Shown: positions 1 through 13,931 of the stretch, in pieces
Position numbering within the stretch: the first letter of the stretch is position 1
How the letters are laid out: each line of letters opens with the position of its first letter
Origin: Salminus brasiliensis
Taxonomy: Eukaryota; Chordata; Actinopteri; Characiformes; Bryconidae
Assembly: GCF_030463535.1 (NCBI RefSeq)
Contig: NC_132897.1
Coordinates: 1,662,291-1,726,290, forward strand
Direction of reading: 5' to 3'
Length of the DNA: 64,000 nucleotides
Position numbers and translations under genes: made by a program
The notes under the pieces: generated by a model
What the model saw: only the letters and a program-made list of their open reading frames with translations
Database searches by the model: none
Told to the model about the DNA's origin: nothing

Positions 1-60
<60 letters not shown>
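1..60. repeat. (TA)n microsatellite
   Basis: A pure TA dinucleotide run fills the left edge of the window and may continue beyond it. Confidence 0.95.
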
Positions 61-62
<2 letters not shown>

Positions 63-924
63 CTAATAAACTAGTGCAAACAAATTATAGGGCTGCATAT
101 TAAAAATATATATATATACATAATACTTTTTAAAAATAAATAGATTAGATAAATAGAATAGATATTATAAATAACCAACACTCAATCAAATAATCAATAA
201 CCAATCAATTATGTGTATGTAAAAAAAAATGAAGCCATTAATAAAATAATAATAATAAGTAAAAGACAGCAAAGTCTTTGTTCGGCTCAGACTCAGAAGA
301 AGCGTTGGCGATCTCAGCCGTGGACAGGAAGGGGTTAATCACTCAGACCTCTGAGAACTTCAGAAGATCTGACTCAAGGGTCCAGCTCTTCCTGAAGGTC
401 AGCCCGGCAGGATGTGATGTCAGAATGGTCACTCTGGGCATTACGGACACAAGCCCAGAACACGAGAGCCTACTGCTGAGAAGATCAAACAATAGATCTG
501 ACGAGTGTATTTACATATCCATCATTCAGCCAAAACATTAAAACCACCCTCCACAAGACCCCAGACACTGTCCAGGGGTATCCTATTGGTAGGCCACTAC
601 TGGCCACTGCATACCGGGAACACCCCACAAGACCTGCCTGATGTTCTGGAGATGTTCTGATGACCCGGTCATTATCTAGAACATCACAGTTTGGTTCTTG
701 TCAAAGTGTCTCAGATTCTTACGCTTGTCCATCTTTCCATCACCTTCGCTTGCTGCCTTGACAGTACAACAGAACCAGAACCAGAACCAGAACCAGTGTT
801 ATTCACTTCAGCTGCCGGTGGTTTTAATGTTATGGCTGGAAGAACAAGCTGTGATAGAACTGATTGTGTCCCACCCATAGTGAAAGAACAGGGGTTGTTC
901 AGAGGTATTCTCAGAAACACATAG

Positions 925-1324
925 ACTATATGTCCAAAAGTTTGTGGACACCCATTTTAGTGATTGCACTTAGCTATGCTACAGATGTGCAGATGCCTAG
1001 ATGTCTAGTACCTGTAGAGAAAACGTACTGCCAATAGAATAGGACTTTCTGGAGCAGGCTGCCTACTAATGCCAGGTGTGGGCTAGAGGGGGATATAAAG
1101 CCCCCCAGCATTGAGGAGCTGTGGAGCAGTGGAAGAACTGTGTTCTCTGGAATGAAGGTGGTGGTGGAGCTCCATCCAGTACTTTGGTACAATGGGATGA
1201 GTTGGGAACGATGAGGTGGTCTTCCAAAATCTAGTAGAAAGCCTTCCCCTGGACAGTAGAGACAGTTTCTCCAACAAAAGCATGCTAAAGGATTGGTGTC
1301 CCAATACTTTTGTCCATACTGTGT
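925..1324 (-). mobile_element. MITE-like DNA element (family A), about 400 bp
   Basis: Non-autonomous element with imperfect inverted ends: TGTCCAAAAGTTTGTGGACA at the left and CCAATACTTTTGTCCATACT at the right. The interior carries family hallmarks: a segment around TGCCAATAGAATAGGAC, a TATAAAGCCCCCCAGCATTG block, a GGTGGAGCTCCATCCAGTAC block and a CAAAATCTAGTAGAAAG block. It has no coding capacity. At least ten other copies lie in this window. Family assignment (Tc1/mariner-like or other) cannot be made from sequence alone. Confidence 0.75.
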
Positions 1325-1429
1325 ATTGTAACTGTCCCGGAGTCTATAAGGGCTTTTCTGATGGCTCCGCTGAATGACTGTCCGTTAAATAGCGGTAGTG
1401 TATTCTGTAAAGTCTCCGGGCCAGACTGG

Positions 1430-1433
<4 letters not shown>

Positions 1434-1467
<34 letters not shown>

Positions 1468-1594
1468 TCATTCCAGCAGCCGAGTGGCCAAAAAGGGGGC
1501 CCTTGTTTTGATTTGAAATGCGTCGGTTGTTTCTTTAAGAGAGCTAGACAGAGAGGGTGAGATCATCCTTCAAGGCCTGGATGAATCAGCTTTT

Positions 1595-1628
<34 letters not shown>

Positions 1629-1731
1629 CATTCCACAGTTCCCTGGCGTGTGAGCAATTGGCTCTGAATCGCCCTTAAAAAGCCGGGTGGTGTCAAATAG
1701 CCTGAAACAAAGAAAAGGAAACCTTAATCAT

Positions 1732-1772
<41 letters not shown>

Positions 1773-2216
1773 TTCTTATAGCACTGGAGCTACAGAGCGC
1801 TAATGCAGCTAACAAGTAAAGAAGTGTGTGGAGGTGTTCAGGAGTCTGTAACAGACCAGCTTACGTGGTTTCGGACACTGTAAGACTCAGCCGTTATCTA
1901 GAACCATGGACTACAGTCTGCTAAACTGCTAAAAACAGTAGCCAGCAGCTAAATCAAGCTGATTGAAGGCCGGGTCTGTAGTTTAGTCCATGTTCTAGAT
2001 AACGGTCATACAGTCCTACGGTGTCGGAAACCAGATCATCAGGTCTGTAAGAGGTTACCGCACACCTTCGCACGGTTTGAAGAGTGTGTTTGGAGCTAGA
2101 TCTTATCCAGGGATATAATATGGCTGATTGGCGGCATTGGGAAATATCATCTGAACACACACACACACGCACACACGTACACACACACACACACACGCAC
2201 ACACTAGTGATCTAAC
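1434..2216. repeat. Cluster of TG/CA microsatellites
   Basis: Four CA or TG runs lie at about 1434-1466, 1601-1626, 1735-1770 and 2156-2216, separated by unique-looking sequence. They generate the spurious Val-Cys open frames seen here. Confidence 0.9.
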
Positions 2217-2244
2217 ACACACACCGTGGACAGTGAGCACACAT

Positions 2245-2375
2245 GCCTGGAGCGGTGGGCAGCCATTGCTGTGGCGCCCATGGAGCAGAGAGGCTGAAGG
2301 GCCTTGCTCAAGGGCCCAACAGTGGCAGCTTCCCGAGCCCGGGTATCGAACCCACAACCCTGTCACTAGAGCCCA
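2245..2375 (-). mobile_element. tRNA-derived SINE-like fragment
   Basis: The reverse strand carries GGTTGTGGGTTCGATACCCG, a good match to a pol III B box, next to the GTTGGGCCCTTGAGCAAGG motif typical of an abundant fish repeat. The same motif pair recurs at 3541-3646. The tRNA head is incomplete, so this is a relic rather than a tRNA gene. Confidence 0.65.
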
Positions 2376-3395
2376 CATATTAAAAACACTCATGAGGTCC
2401 GAATCCCAGCTAGCAGAGAACATTACAGGAATATTTTCAGCAAAATATATTTTGAAAAGGTTCTGGCAAAGGTTTGTTTACTAGAACGCTTCTTAAACAG
2501 AATTCCTAGTAATTAATAAAAAATAATATTTAATAAATGTGTCATAAAACATTTTATTTAAACATAGAATTAAATATTTTCTGAATTTACAGTTATGAAT
2601 ATTTGACTTGTATCACTTTTTGAATTATGTTTTTTAAACCAAATGTAGAATACCCAGATTCAATTCTGAGAATAAACAAATAAAGATATACAATTATTGT
2701 ATTTTAATGGAATATAAAATTATATTATATATTATACCACTGAAGAAAGTAATAAATGTGAGGTAGAAGTACTAACTAACTAAAAATAAGTAAATAAATT
2801 TCATATGAAGTTGACAAAAATGTTTAATAATCGTATGAAAGAATAAATATAAATATAAATATAAGCATAAACTTATACAAAGAAATCATACACGGTTTAA
2901 ATAATATATATTAAACATAAAAAAATGGAATAGATATAATATGTAACATAATAAACGAATCAGTTAAAATGTATGTATTAATAAATGTATGTAAAAATAA
3001 AACTATGAATAAAAATAAATAATATAAACTATAAATAATTAAATTGACCTAATTAAAAAATACTATCAAATAATAATAATAATAAAAAAAATCCTTGTTT
3101 GAAAAAGTCTAGAAAACTTCTCAAATGGAATGTTCTAAAAAATCTAAATAATAATATTTAGAAAATTAAGCAAATATTTCTAGCTGGGATGTCCCAAAAG
3201 ATATTTGGGTCACGTCAGCCAAAGGCATGGCACCACTGACCAGCACTGGCACTGTAAGTGAGCTGAAAGATGCCATTATTTAATGATAATGTCTAAATAT
3301 AAAGCATCCAAAACTGTATTCATTTTATATTATATAAATATTAAATATTTACAATGAAAAGAATATTACTATAACTGAATAATAACACTATTTAG

Positions 3396-3434
<39 letters not shown>

Positions 3435-3540
3435 TAAGTAAAAGTTAATAAAGGCCGTAATTCATCTGTTTGCATTGCTTAATTTGCATAAATCACACTC
3501 GCCACACTCAAACCACACCAAGGAGCCGAGAGTGTGTGAC

Positions 3541-3646
3541 AACTTGCTTAAGGGCCCAACAGTGGCAGCTTGCCGAGCCCGGGAATCGAACCCACAACCC
3601 TGTTATCAATAGCCCGGCGCTCTAACCGCTGAGCACCACTGCCCCA
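3541..3646 (-). mobile_element. tRNA-derived SINE-like fragment with A and B boxes
   Basis: On the minus strand an A-box-like TGGTGCTCAGCGGTTAGAG (about 3643-3622) is followed by the B-box match GGGTTCGATTCCCG (about 3594-3580). The 3' flank continues as a GCCACTGTTGGGCCCTTAAG body, as in the copy at 2245-2375. The spacing is tRNA-like, but the body does not look like an intact cloverleaf with acceptor stem, so I call it a SINE head. Confidence 0.65.
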
Positions 3647-4132
3647 TAGAGCGTTAAGACAGATTCTATGAACATGCTGTGGGCATCACACTGTGACCAA
3701 ATGTAAGAGCTCAGTGACAACCTGGCATATCTCATATCTCACAAGCCTTTTGGCTCATATTGAAGTTTATACTGCCCCCTGGAGCCCTGGAGATACGTCA
3801 CCCCAGGCACCCCAGGGGACTAGCCTCGTCCTGACCCTAAACAATTTAGAGGCCTTTAACTTTTAGGGCAATTAAGTCTGAGTCACTGCAGCAGGTTTCA
3901 GCTCATTAAACCGCTCATAGCTGCAGTGATTAACACCAGTGAGGACCACTGACTGCTGATCTCCTCCGCGCGGTTCGAGGAGAATGCGACTCTGTAATTA
4001 CTAATCGTCACTATTATGATGTCATTAGTGTCCCAACCGTGTACTAATAATTACCAGGGGCACTGCCAGGGACGTTGGGCCCCATGGAAAGATATTACAC
4101 TAGGCTTTTTTTTTTAGGGCCCGTCAGAGTCC

Positions 4133-4348
4133 TGTTCTACCCCTCTAGCCCACACCTGGCATTATTAGACAGCATGGTGCTGATAGGTTCCTGTTGGTTG
4201 ATCTGCTCCAGAGAGTCCTATTCTATTGGCAGTTCTTCTCTACAGGGACTAGACAAGCTGTGTGTGCATTTGCACATCTGTGTCAGCTTAAAATAGCTAA
4301 ATGCAAGCATTACAAGGGGTGTCCACAAACTTTTGGACATGCAGTGTA
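4133..4348 (+). mobile_element. MITE-like element (family A), 3' half only
   Basis: It contains the family A blocks CCTCTAGCCCACACCTGGCA, AGAGAGTCCTATTCTATTGG and the terminal GTGTCCACAAACTTTTGGAC. The half carrying the other terminus is absent. Confidence 0.7.
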
Positions 4349-5090
4349 TTTCTGGGCTTGTGTTGCTAATATAGTAGATTGTGAATCAACCTCAAAACAG
4401 CAGGTTTGAACCTAGTAGTCAGACTTCAGGGAACCACTGTGTTCTACAAGGGTTCTCCAAGGCTTTCTAAGTTGTGGGTGGTTCTCATACTCAGACAGCC
4501 AGAAGTTTTGCTCCAACCAACACAACTGTGGAGCAATTTGAGAACCACCGTCCTAAAGAAGGGTGGGTGGTACCGCAAATGAGATTGTATGAGTGTGAGG
4601 AACCTATTTAAAGTTTAAAGAACCTCAACAACTTATTTTTGTCCTAGAACCGTGTACCCAAGTTGAGAACCATTGAGGTGTGCAGTAAATTGGTTCATGT
4701 AATGTGCAGGTTCTATAGGCTACCTACTTTGACTCTTAGTAGTGACAGTAGAACCCATTTTAGAAGGTTCTAGATAGAATCATCTACTAAGGATTTGCAA
4801 CCTAGGCAAAGAACTTGGTTGTTTTGAGTTGTTTGATGGGGTCTTCACTAAAGAACCCCACCAGGAACCATTGCGGTTCTTTTATGGTAGGACAATTAAT
4901 CTGAGACACACACACACAGGCCTTCAGCTCGGAGATCGGGAGGAGAGCTGTGGGACAGATGTTCAGCACATGTGCTGAAAGCCTGAGCACCGTGCAGCTG
5001 AACGTTAGGAGGAGCTCCGGGGTCTGATGATTAAGCCAAGCCTCACTTTCTAAATAACCCTGATGTTGCCAACAGTGAAGATACCCACCG

Positions 5091-5450
5091 ATTAAAAGTT
5101 TGTGGACGCCCCTTTTAACGCATGCATTCGGCTCCTTTGCGGACACCGATGTCCAAGCCCTGTAGAGTTCTACTGCCAATAGAATAGGACACTCTGGAGC
5201 AGATCAACATCATGACCCTATTGGACCATGCTGCCTAATAATGCCAGGCGTGGGCTAGAGGGGTATAAAGCCCCCCAGCATTGAGGAGCTGTGGAGCAGT
5301 GGAAGAGCTGTGTTCTCTGGACTTCTCTAATGCAATCAAATCCTCACAGCAAAGCTTCTTCTCTGGGGTTACTCCAACAAAAGCAAGACCCTTGATTTCA
5401 GAAGAAACAGAGGATTAACAGGTGTCCCAATACTTTTGTCCATATAGTGA
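5091..5450 (-). mobile_element. MITE-like DNA element (family A)
   Basis: Ends AAAAGTTTGTGGACGCCCC and CCAATACTTTTGTCCATATA, with the TATAAAGCCCCCCAGCATTG block and the TGCAATCAAATCCTCACAGC block between them. It is internally deleted compared with the ~540-bp copies, and non-coding. Confidence 0.75.
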
Positions 5451-7242
5451 GGTTTCTCACTGGCAGCAGCTGGCTGACCTGGTGATAGACGTCCTATTAG
5501 ACACACACAATAACTTCCCGGCCTTTCTAGCCCGTTCTTCACACCGCAGCCCAACCAGGTCAGGGCAGAAACTGCTTGGCTGGAACAGCACGAAGATTAA
5601 TTTTGCATGAAGCTTGGTTTTATCCCTGCGTGATCGAGAGCGGCCTCTCGCAGAGGCTTAGTCATGCTCGGATAACAGCTGGCATAACCCTCCCTGAACA
5701 GTCAGCAGAAACCCAGCCTCGGCCTCTCTGCCCTGCAGGAGCTTTAACGCTCGCAAGTGGGGCTCAAGCACCATCTGCTGGCGAAAGCTTAAACTGCACC
5801 AATATGGATTCACAAGCCAAAAAATAAATGAATGGGAGCAGTTTGAGAAGCACTACCCCAGAGAACAGTGGGTGGTACTCTTTAAGGAACCATGTTTGTA
5901 TGAGATGAACACTTGAACCGTCTTAGAACGCCAAGGAGTTCTGCTCCAAACTGCAACACTGGAAGCTAAAAACAGACAGATTTGAGAACCACTGCCCTAA
6001 AGAACAGTTGGTGGTAGCTGAAGGAGCGGTGTTTTTGTGTGAGGTGAGTGAAGAACCACCTCCACACCAGAAAGATTAGAGAACCCCGTTTGTTTTAGGA
6101 GTGTAAGCATGAAAAATCGTCCTACTGTAAATGTATATGGTGTATGAAGAACGCTTCCATGTTTAAAAACCAGGTTTGTATTATGGAGTGTTAAGATCCT
6201 CCACACACTTAACAGGGTTCATACACCAACCAACCTCCAATTCAAGGACTTTCCAGGACTTTAAAGTGCCAAAAAATTAAATTCCACAACAAAAAAATAA
6301 ATAACTAACAAATAAAAATTGATGTTTGGTCCACGCTAATAGCTGGGAGATAGTCCAGGCTACTTAGTTAACACCACAATGCGTGGTCATGACCCCACAG
6401 CCCAAACTGTGCAGTCATATGAAATACAGGCAGCGATTGGTCATGTGAGAAATGACGCTACAGTAAAGTTCTGTTCCACATTATAATATAAAATGACGAC
6501 AGGAGCTCATTACAATATTTTCCATGACTTGTACTTTTCAATTTTGTTATTTTCCAAGGATTATTCAGTCCTGGACTTTAGCAGGTTCATTTCTCATCAC
6601 TTCCCAGGACCTGTATGAATCATGTCTGCATAGGAGATGGTGTGTGAAGAACCTTTAAAAGAACATCCACACCATGTCCTTGCAGTGCCAGCCTCCCTGC
6701 TCTCTCTCCAAGACCCACTGAGATGTACAGCACGTTTTACAGTGTATACACCCTTCATTATAAGGAGAATCGACAGTGAGGACCGTTAACTTTAAGTGCT
6801 AGACAATTGTTATTCCACTATAATTAGAACATTTCTACATCATGTAAACCCAGACGACCACATTTTATTCAAAGATCTAACCGGTATTTTTAGGAAAACT
6901 GTCTTAAAGCAGTGTTATTAGAATGGGTATTTTTTGCTCTTGAGCGCCCCCTAAAGCTGCAAAGTGCTGCTGCAAAGACAAGTCACACTTTGGACAGCTT
7001 TAAATGTGCATTTCTGGACAAGGCTGTAGAGGTGGTAGAGTAATACTACAGAATTTCACACCAATATGACTATGGGTTAGGCAGCGTTACACAGCAGTTC
7101 TGGAGAGAGGGTCTCCTCCTGCAGCTCCACCACCAACACCAGCATGATTCTCAAAGTGACACAGAATGAGGTTTAAAGTCAGCCAATTAAACACCTCAAA
7201 TGATCAATAAACAAGATCGGAACAGGGAATCCATCTGAAAAA

Positions 7243-7248
7243 TTTATT
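7243..7248 (-). terminator. ewsr1: ewsr1 polyadenylation signal AATAAA
   Basis: The minus strand reads AATAAA about 330 bp downstream of the ewsr1 stop codon. This is a plausible 3' UTR length, so cleavage would fall at roughly 7215-7230. Inferred from motif and position only. Confidence 0.6.
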
Positions 7249-7573
7249 CTCAAAAAGATTGTTTGTGTAGTAGACTGTTATACGGTGAGGAAAAGGAGTA
7301 AAACGTCCAGTACAAAATGGAAAAACGGACAATATGGGGAATTGTACACTGTGAAAAAGCAAAGAAACAAAGCAGAAAAGGCAACAGAACTAGGCTTAAC
7401 TAAAAGCAACAATAAAAGTAAACTCTTCAAGAGTAAAAAAAAAAAAGAAAAAAAAAAAAGGAAAAGGTGTCAAAGATTTGATAACCATATAAATATGGAC
7501 GTGTAAATTAAAAAGACCATTTTAAAAGTACACCCCTTTACACAGGCTGCTCACTCCTCACATCTGTGGTGCT

Positions 7574-10500
7574 TTAGTAAGGCCTGTCCCTGCGCTCCTG
7601 ACGGTGATCCCTGCAAAGACAAAACAAAAACAAGCTGGGGTAAAAAATACTGACCCAAAGTGATCAATAAGAGCAAATTACTACTTCTACAAGTCATCTG
7701 GAGCAGATACTCCAAAGACTAGCTTAGTCTGGAGGGCTATAAAGCCCCCAGCAGTCATCTTTGGAGTAGTGGGAGCGTGTCCTGTGGATGGAAGGTGACG
7801 GGCCATCGATCTTACCAACACTCTAATAAGCCTGAATGCAAGCAAATCAGTAATGCTAGTTTCATTAGTTAACGTCTTTCTACAAGAGACCCTATTCACT
7901 CCCTTCATTTCAGAGGAACCGATCATCCAAAATGAGCACCTGACCTTGAGTCTTCTAATGCAATCAAACCCTCACAGCAAATGTTACAACACCTAAAGTA
8001 AAGCATTTTCATCTAGAAGGGATGTGTCTGCAGTTATTTATAAAAAAAAAAAGCTGAGCCTGGACGTTCACCTCAATAGGACATCACTGAACACCTGGGA
8101 CTTTCAAGCAGGTAGAGCTCAACTCTGTAGGATGAGGTAGATCATAAGGGCGACCATACCTCCCATCCATCTTTCCTGGGGGGCCCATTCCCCGTCTGCC
8201 TCCGCGGTCCATAGGGGGTCCTCCTCGGCCTCCTCTAAATCCACCTCTGTCCATTCCTCCTCTCCCTCTGAAGCCTCCATCTCCACCCCAGCCTCCTCGC
8301 ATGCCTCCGGGGCCCATGCCAGGGGGTCCACGGTCCATCCCGCGGCCACCACGGCCCATACCACCACGGCCACGGTCGCCACCTGAAAGACATGAAGATA
8401 CACACGTTGATACACGGCCAACCCATTCTGAATGACTGGACCACGCAGACAATGAAGAACTGGTGGAACTCTACCCTTCTAAAATGAGATTAAAAAGATA
8501 CCGCCACCATTATTATTAATTAATTAATTTAATATCCAAGATAACATTGAGTTTTTGCACTCCCAATTTTTTATATGTAATATAATTTCATATATTAAGT
8601 ATATTTTAAATTATGATCATTTAAGGGAAATAAAGAATTAGGTTATTCCAAACAAGGCAGTTACAGATGCAGCAGAAGAGAATTTAACCACTAGGGGCAC
8701 ACTCATCAGGTTTAAAACAGTGGGATCAATCGATTAATATGTTTAGCGGCGTTAATCACAGCATTCTGTGTTAATTCTGATGACTAACAAGTCAAACAGT
8801 CAAACTGCCAGCTAGCACGTCCTTGGAGAACAGGTAAATGTGCAGGGTGTCAAACTGTCTAGAGGAACATTTATTCTTCATATAATCAGAGAAGTTTAGA
8901 GAACTTTAGCCTCAATAGAGAGGAAAAAAAACAACTAAGATAAATGGATGATCCGTCATTGGGCTGGATTAAGACAAGAGGAGCAGCTGTGTGTAAGGAA
9001 ATGAGTTTAGATTTAAGACATTTCAGCATAAATAAAGTGTAATCTACACTCAGAGCTCAACAGCAGAGACCGGGCTTACATCACTAAATAAAAGCACTAT
9101 AGACTCTAAAAAGAGATCCATGGAGGAAGTCAGGGCCAAACTTGGGGAGACGATTATTAGCATTAACAAGGTTACAGCACTAGTTTAGAATAATAAATAT
9201 TACATTTAGTAGAATCATTTGATGGGGATTTTTTTTTAAATCACCTGTTAAATAAAAGTAGTAAAATGCTGCTGCTTTAAGAGCAGAAAAGTCTGTCCTC
9301 ACTGTGGCTTCGCTAAATTTTCTTTACACTTTTGCGAGACAAAACTACCGCAAGACTTGCTCATTCATTATTTCTTCTAAAATCAAGGCTATTAAGGCAT
9401 CATGTGAGAAATGTACCTTCAGGGGGTCCCATGCCCTCTGGTTTGGGAGCTTTGCACTGGTTACACTCCGTCCTCCAGGAGAAATTCTGGTTTCCGCAGC
9501 CACTGCACAACAGGGGAGAGCAATAGGTCATCACATACGCAGCCATCTTCAACATCAATGTGCCACAGCCGTCAGTTCACTGAACGTGCAAGGTCATCAG
9601 AAACAAACTCACGGGTTTGGGCACTCCCAGTCTCCTGCTCTTTTCTGCACATTGTTGGCCCCTGGTGGTCCACCCCAGCCCATGCCGCCTCTGGGACCGC
9701 CACGGGGAGGAAAGCCTCCTCTTTCACCCCCTCTGCCCATCATGCCTGTGAATAATAAATCCTCATTAAATTCAGCAAACAGGTGATCAATACTGTGAAT
9801 TCCTCCCCTTATATGTCATATACAACCTCAGATTCAGAATCTTAATGATCTGTGTTACTGAAAGGAACTTTACCGCCACGATCAGGGCCTCCTCTCATGG
9901 GCATGCCTCCCCGCATCCCTCCTGGCATGAGCTTCCTGCGAGCCATCGACACCTTCAGCCTCCGGCCCTGAAACTCCTTACCTGGAAAAGACAAATAGGA
10001 AAGAAACCGAATTAATTAATTGAAATAGACAACAGGTCCATGCTAAACCCTGCCCCAAAAACAATGTATATTTTAACCCTTAAAATGCTGGAGGAGGGAC
10101 TATACAATTAAAATAAATAAATAAATCCAACCATCAAAGTGCTCCACAGCAGCTCTGGCGCATTGAGGCTCCTCATAGGACAGAGTGGCGTCTCCCTTCG
10201 GCTTGCCCGTTTCTCGGTCTGTGTAAATGTTGATGGCTGGTTGGCCCAAGCGACGGTTTATCTGTGACGGACAACCAGAAAAATACAAGAGTAAACAATC
10301 TAAACTTTATTTGACCCATTATATTATATAAAAGGTCCATTATTTATATCTTTCCCTGTTCTTATTCTTGAGTGGTCCATCTTGTCTATCGTTTGGATTT
10401 TAGCCCTCCAATTTTAAAATGGGAAATTGCACCAAGTTCTGTTTTACTCTTTAGTTTCCTTTAGTTTAACTGCACAGTAAAGCACCAAGACGAAACCTTA

Positions 10501-13500
10501 ATGTTTATTAACAATAATAATAATAATATCATCATCATCTATCTACATCGACGATCCCTGCCCCTAGTTCACTAGTGTGTATTTGCTCACTACCACAGAT
10601 GGGTCAAATGTGGTAGACAGTTCGCTGTACAGTGAGATATGTGCACCTGTACCTTTAATAAAAACACTGCCATCTACTGACAGTTTGTTCCTTCTCTTGT
10701 GAAGTTTGAGATACGAGGTTCGAGACAATAGAAGTACAAAGTGCAGTAAACTAAAGGATAAAGATGGACATTTATGACTGTCATAATTATGCCAGGATTA
10801 GCCGGTGTGCACCACAAACGCTGACTTACAAGTCATCACTGTCCCTCTTACTCTACAGAGGTCATTTTCTTATGGGCCATTGACCTGCTGTCGTACTTCC
10901 AAACGACACTGACTGAGGAAATGGGCACTCACCCGGATGGGTCCGCAGTGTTTGAAGAAATCAGCCATTTCGGGCAGTGTTGCGTTCTCAGTAAGTCCGG
11001 TAATGTAGATGGTGCTGTTCTCAGAGTCATCCTGCTCTTGGTGTCCTGAGGAAATGGGGCAGATGGATGGATAAGGTTATTTTTATTTAAGAGCTACACA
11101 GACTGTAGGCAACTTCATTAGATAAAAATGAGAAAATGACATTTACCAGGTATTAAGAGTTATCTTGGAGTAATTTAATTACTATATTAATATCTCGATT
11201 CATACTTCAAGTAATACATGCAAACCAACCCAAAATAAGACAAGCCAAGCATATAATATAGTGCTCACCCGTTTCATGATCCATTCCATCCCGGGGTCCT
11301 GATATCGGCAGGATTGAAAGAGATAGAGAAAAGAAAAAGACCACCGTTAAGTACAGCTGGAGGTGCAGCTTGGATTTCAGGCATCAGTATTTGGTAAATT
11401 TAATTGCCCATGAGAAGATACAGGTCTGTTTTCAGGGTTTCCCTGGGTTGTCACCGTTTTAAAGAATGGGGGAACAAAAAGAAACCATCCTTCAGGGAAG
11501 GGACACTGGTTCAAAACCTCTTTGAAGGAACCCCATTTTAAAATTCAGACACCCAACCATCCAAAAAGTTACATTTTGTGTGTAAAGTTTGGGAGGAAAG
11601 TAAAAGGTGGAACACCAATAGAAGATCTTTTATGGGCTTACAGGCATAAATGGACTCAATAATAAACTCAGAAGTGGACTAGCCAGTGTAATACTCTTTA
11701 GGAACTTACCACCAGGCTTACTGAAGCCACCTCTGTCTCCAGCCATGCTACGAATGAAGATATGAAGGCGAAATTCCATTTAGTCTTGAACCAAGGTAAC
11801 TTGAACAGTGCATGGACACAATTTTCTCCCTCATTTTTGTTTGTCATTAAAAAAAATCCCCAAAAACACCTCATTGCAGAAAAGCCTTATAAATAACACC
11901 ATTAAGAATGTTTTTTAAAAAAAATCTGTTTTACACCAAATTTCCACAGGATAAACCTTAAAATACACACACAAGAAATCCCAAATAAATTAAAATTAAG
12001 CCCTGGTTTCACAAAACAAAATTTGCTTAGAAGTGTTTAAGAAACCGCACCATTAACCCCTTATATTTATACACAAAACCCCTCGTAATTACAAATAAAA
12101 AAAGCAAACACATCAATATAAAATACAAACAAGTTTGGAAAAATAACTAGTATTGAAAATGTACACAAGTCACATTACAAAAGAAAATAAATAAACAAAT
12201 TAAAAAGTTGTAATAAAACGCTGTTCCCCTTCGCTGACGGCTTTGAAATGGAAAGTACTTAAGTACTGATGTTCTTACATGGATCTCTGTAACCTGTAGC
12301 ATACAAATACGACATTGTTAAAATAACACCTTGGAGAAGAACAAAGTGAATGACAGTAGATTTGGCAAGACTGTAAAATGTAATTCCAAAAGGTTTCATT
12401 TTAAAGCATATTTTAAACAGTAAACAAAAGACAATCAATGAGGGTCTTAAAAAAACCCCACAGCATCTTAAAGTTTTGCCAATAATAAAATGGGGAAAGC
12501 TGGAATTTTAGCAATGGAAAGGTTAATGTGTGAAAACTTCAATTGTGCAAGTTTATGTGCTTACCGTCTCCACATAACACAATGGCATTAGAAATGAGTG
12601 TTAACATGTACCGGACCTTTGGATTGGCTCCTCTTCTTGATCACTTAAAAGTAAAAACTGGATTTATACCAGCCCCCCTCCCCACCCGAAAAACAAGGCT
12701 ACCATCTGACCAATAACTCCTGGGTTTATCCATAATAATGCAGTAAGATAAGTGGATAGTTCTGATCACAGCATCACTGGGAACCTTAATTGTCTCCCAG
12801 CAATTAACTGCCCCCCCCCCTGAACAAATCTCTCAGCTTAATCCTAGACTTATTTCTATATTAAGTCTTAGTGTTAAACCACACAAAAACAAAATTAACC
12901 AAATCAATGAATAAATCAGTTTCTACTGTTCTACATATACGGACAGAACCCCAAGTTACAGATTTTCCCCAATTCCCTGTTTTCCAGCTCAAAAAAAAAA
13001 AAAAAAAAAAGTGCTAGTTTGGTTTTAATAATAATCCAAAAAATGTGAAGATTTCATAATAGTTCATTAAAAAATAAATGTAAAAAAATTAAAACCCCAC
13101 ACAACACTAACAAGTCCATTTTCATGTAATTTGTACAACCAAAATGTTCAAATTGTCCTGCATTCCCTCGGCTTAAATCTGCACCAAATTACAATTAAAT
13201 TAAACTTTGCGTCAATGTGCCAAAACCCTTACAAACATACCAAAGCTTGATATTTTCGTCCACCATTTAAAATAAAGGTGTGAAAATAAGTGGCCTTAAA
13301 TTCATAAACTGAAACCAGTCAGTCATTTCTTTAATGAGTCAATAAAGACAATTTGATTCTAGTATAATTCCAGCAAATTTGTAGCATAAGATACTTATTG
13401 AAATGAATTTTGATGCATCACAATAAGATTAAAATTAAAAAAATAAAATTGCTAAATTAGTTTGAGCACAAACCCTGATTACTTTGAGAAAATCTCCAGT

Positions 13501-13833
13501 GACCAAAAAAAACCCAGCCATGGGAAGGTTGATCTTGAAACAGCAGCTCAAAATAATTAAAATGAATCACTTGTTTTGTGCCGAAAGACCCAAAAAACGC
13601 AAACCAAAATTCAGAATAAAAAAAAACAAACAAAAACAAAACAAAAGTTGAATATAATCTTGAAATCCGACCCTGATGATTAAACTCGAAAGCCTTCATA
13701 GGAAACCCCCAAATCCACACCATTCAACTTGGCTTAACACCAACTTGGGGTATAATAAAAGTTACTCTGAGAAAATTACCTTCTTAAAATTTTGTGCGTC
13801 AATGGTTTTTAGGTCTCTCATACACACACACAA

Positions 13834-13931
<98 letters not shown>

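Larger units (their letters stand above)
61..7240. other. Intergenic region downstream of ewsr1, no gene seen
   Basis: No exon-like coding stretch was recognised here on either strand. The open frames are short, lack conserved protein sequence and overlap repeats. The region holds CA/TG microsatellites, two SINE-like fragments and three MITE-like copies (listed separately), an AT-rich block at about 2500-3450, and scattered fragments rich in GGTTCT/AGAACC around 4440-4900 and 5830-6200 that resemble foldback fish elements. Confidence 0.6.

Noticed and set aside
1090-1120. TATAAAG motif in MITE copies considered as a gene promoter
   Set aside because: The motif is part of every family A copy and no coding sequence follows it consistently.
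3541-3646. Possible tRNA gene on the minus strand
   Set aside because: A and B boxes are present but the acceptor stem and anticodon arm do not pair convincingly, and the 3' flank continues as a dispersed repeat.
9304-9786. Plus-strand frame of 160 codons
   Set aside because: It runs antisense across ewsr1 exons 13 and 14; low stop density there reflects the GC-rich Gly/Arg coding sequence.
13839-13927. AT run considered as a replication origin or matrix attachment site
   Set aside because: A simple dinucleotide repeat is sufficient explanation; nothing else supports such a function.
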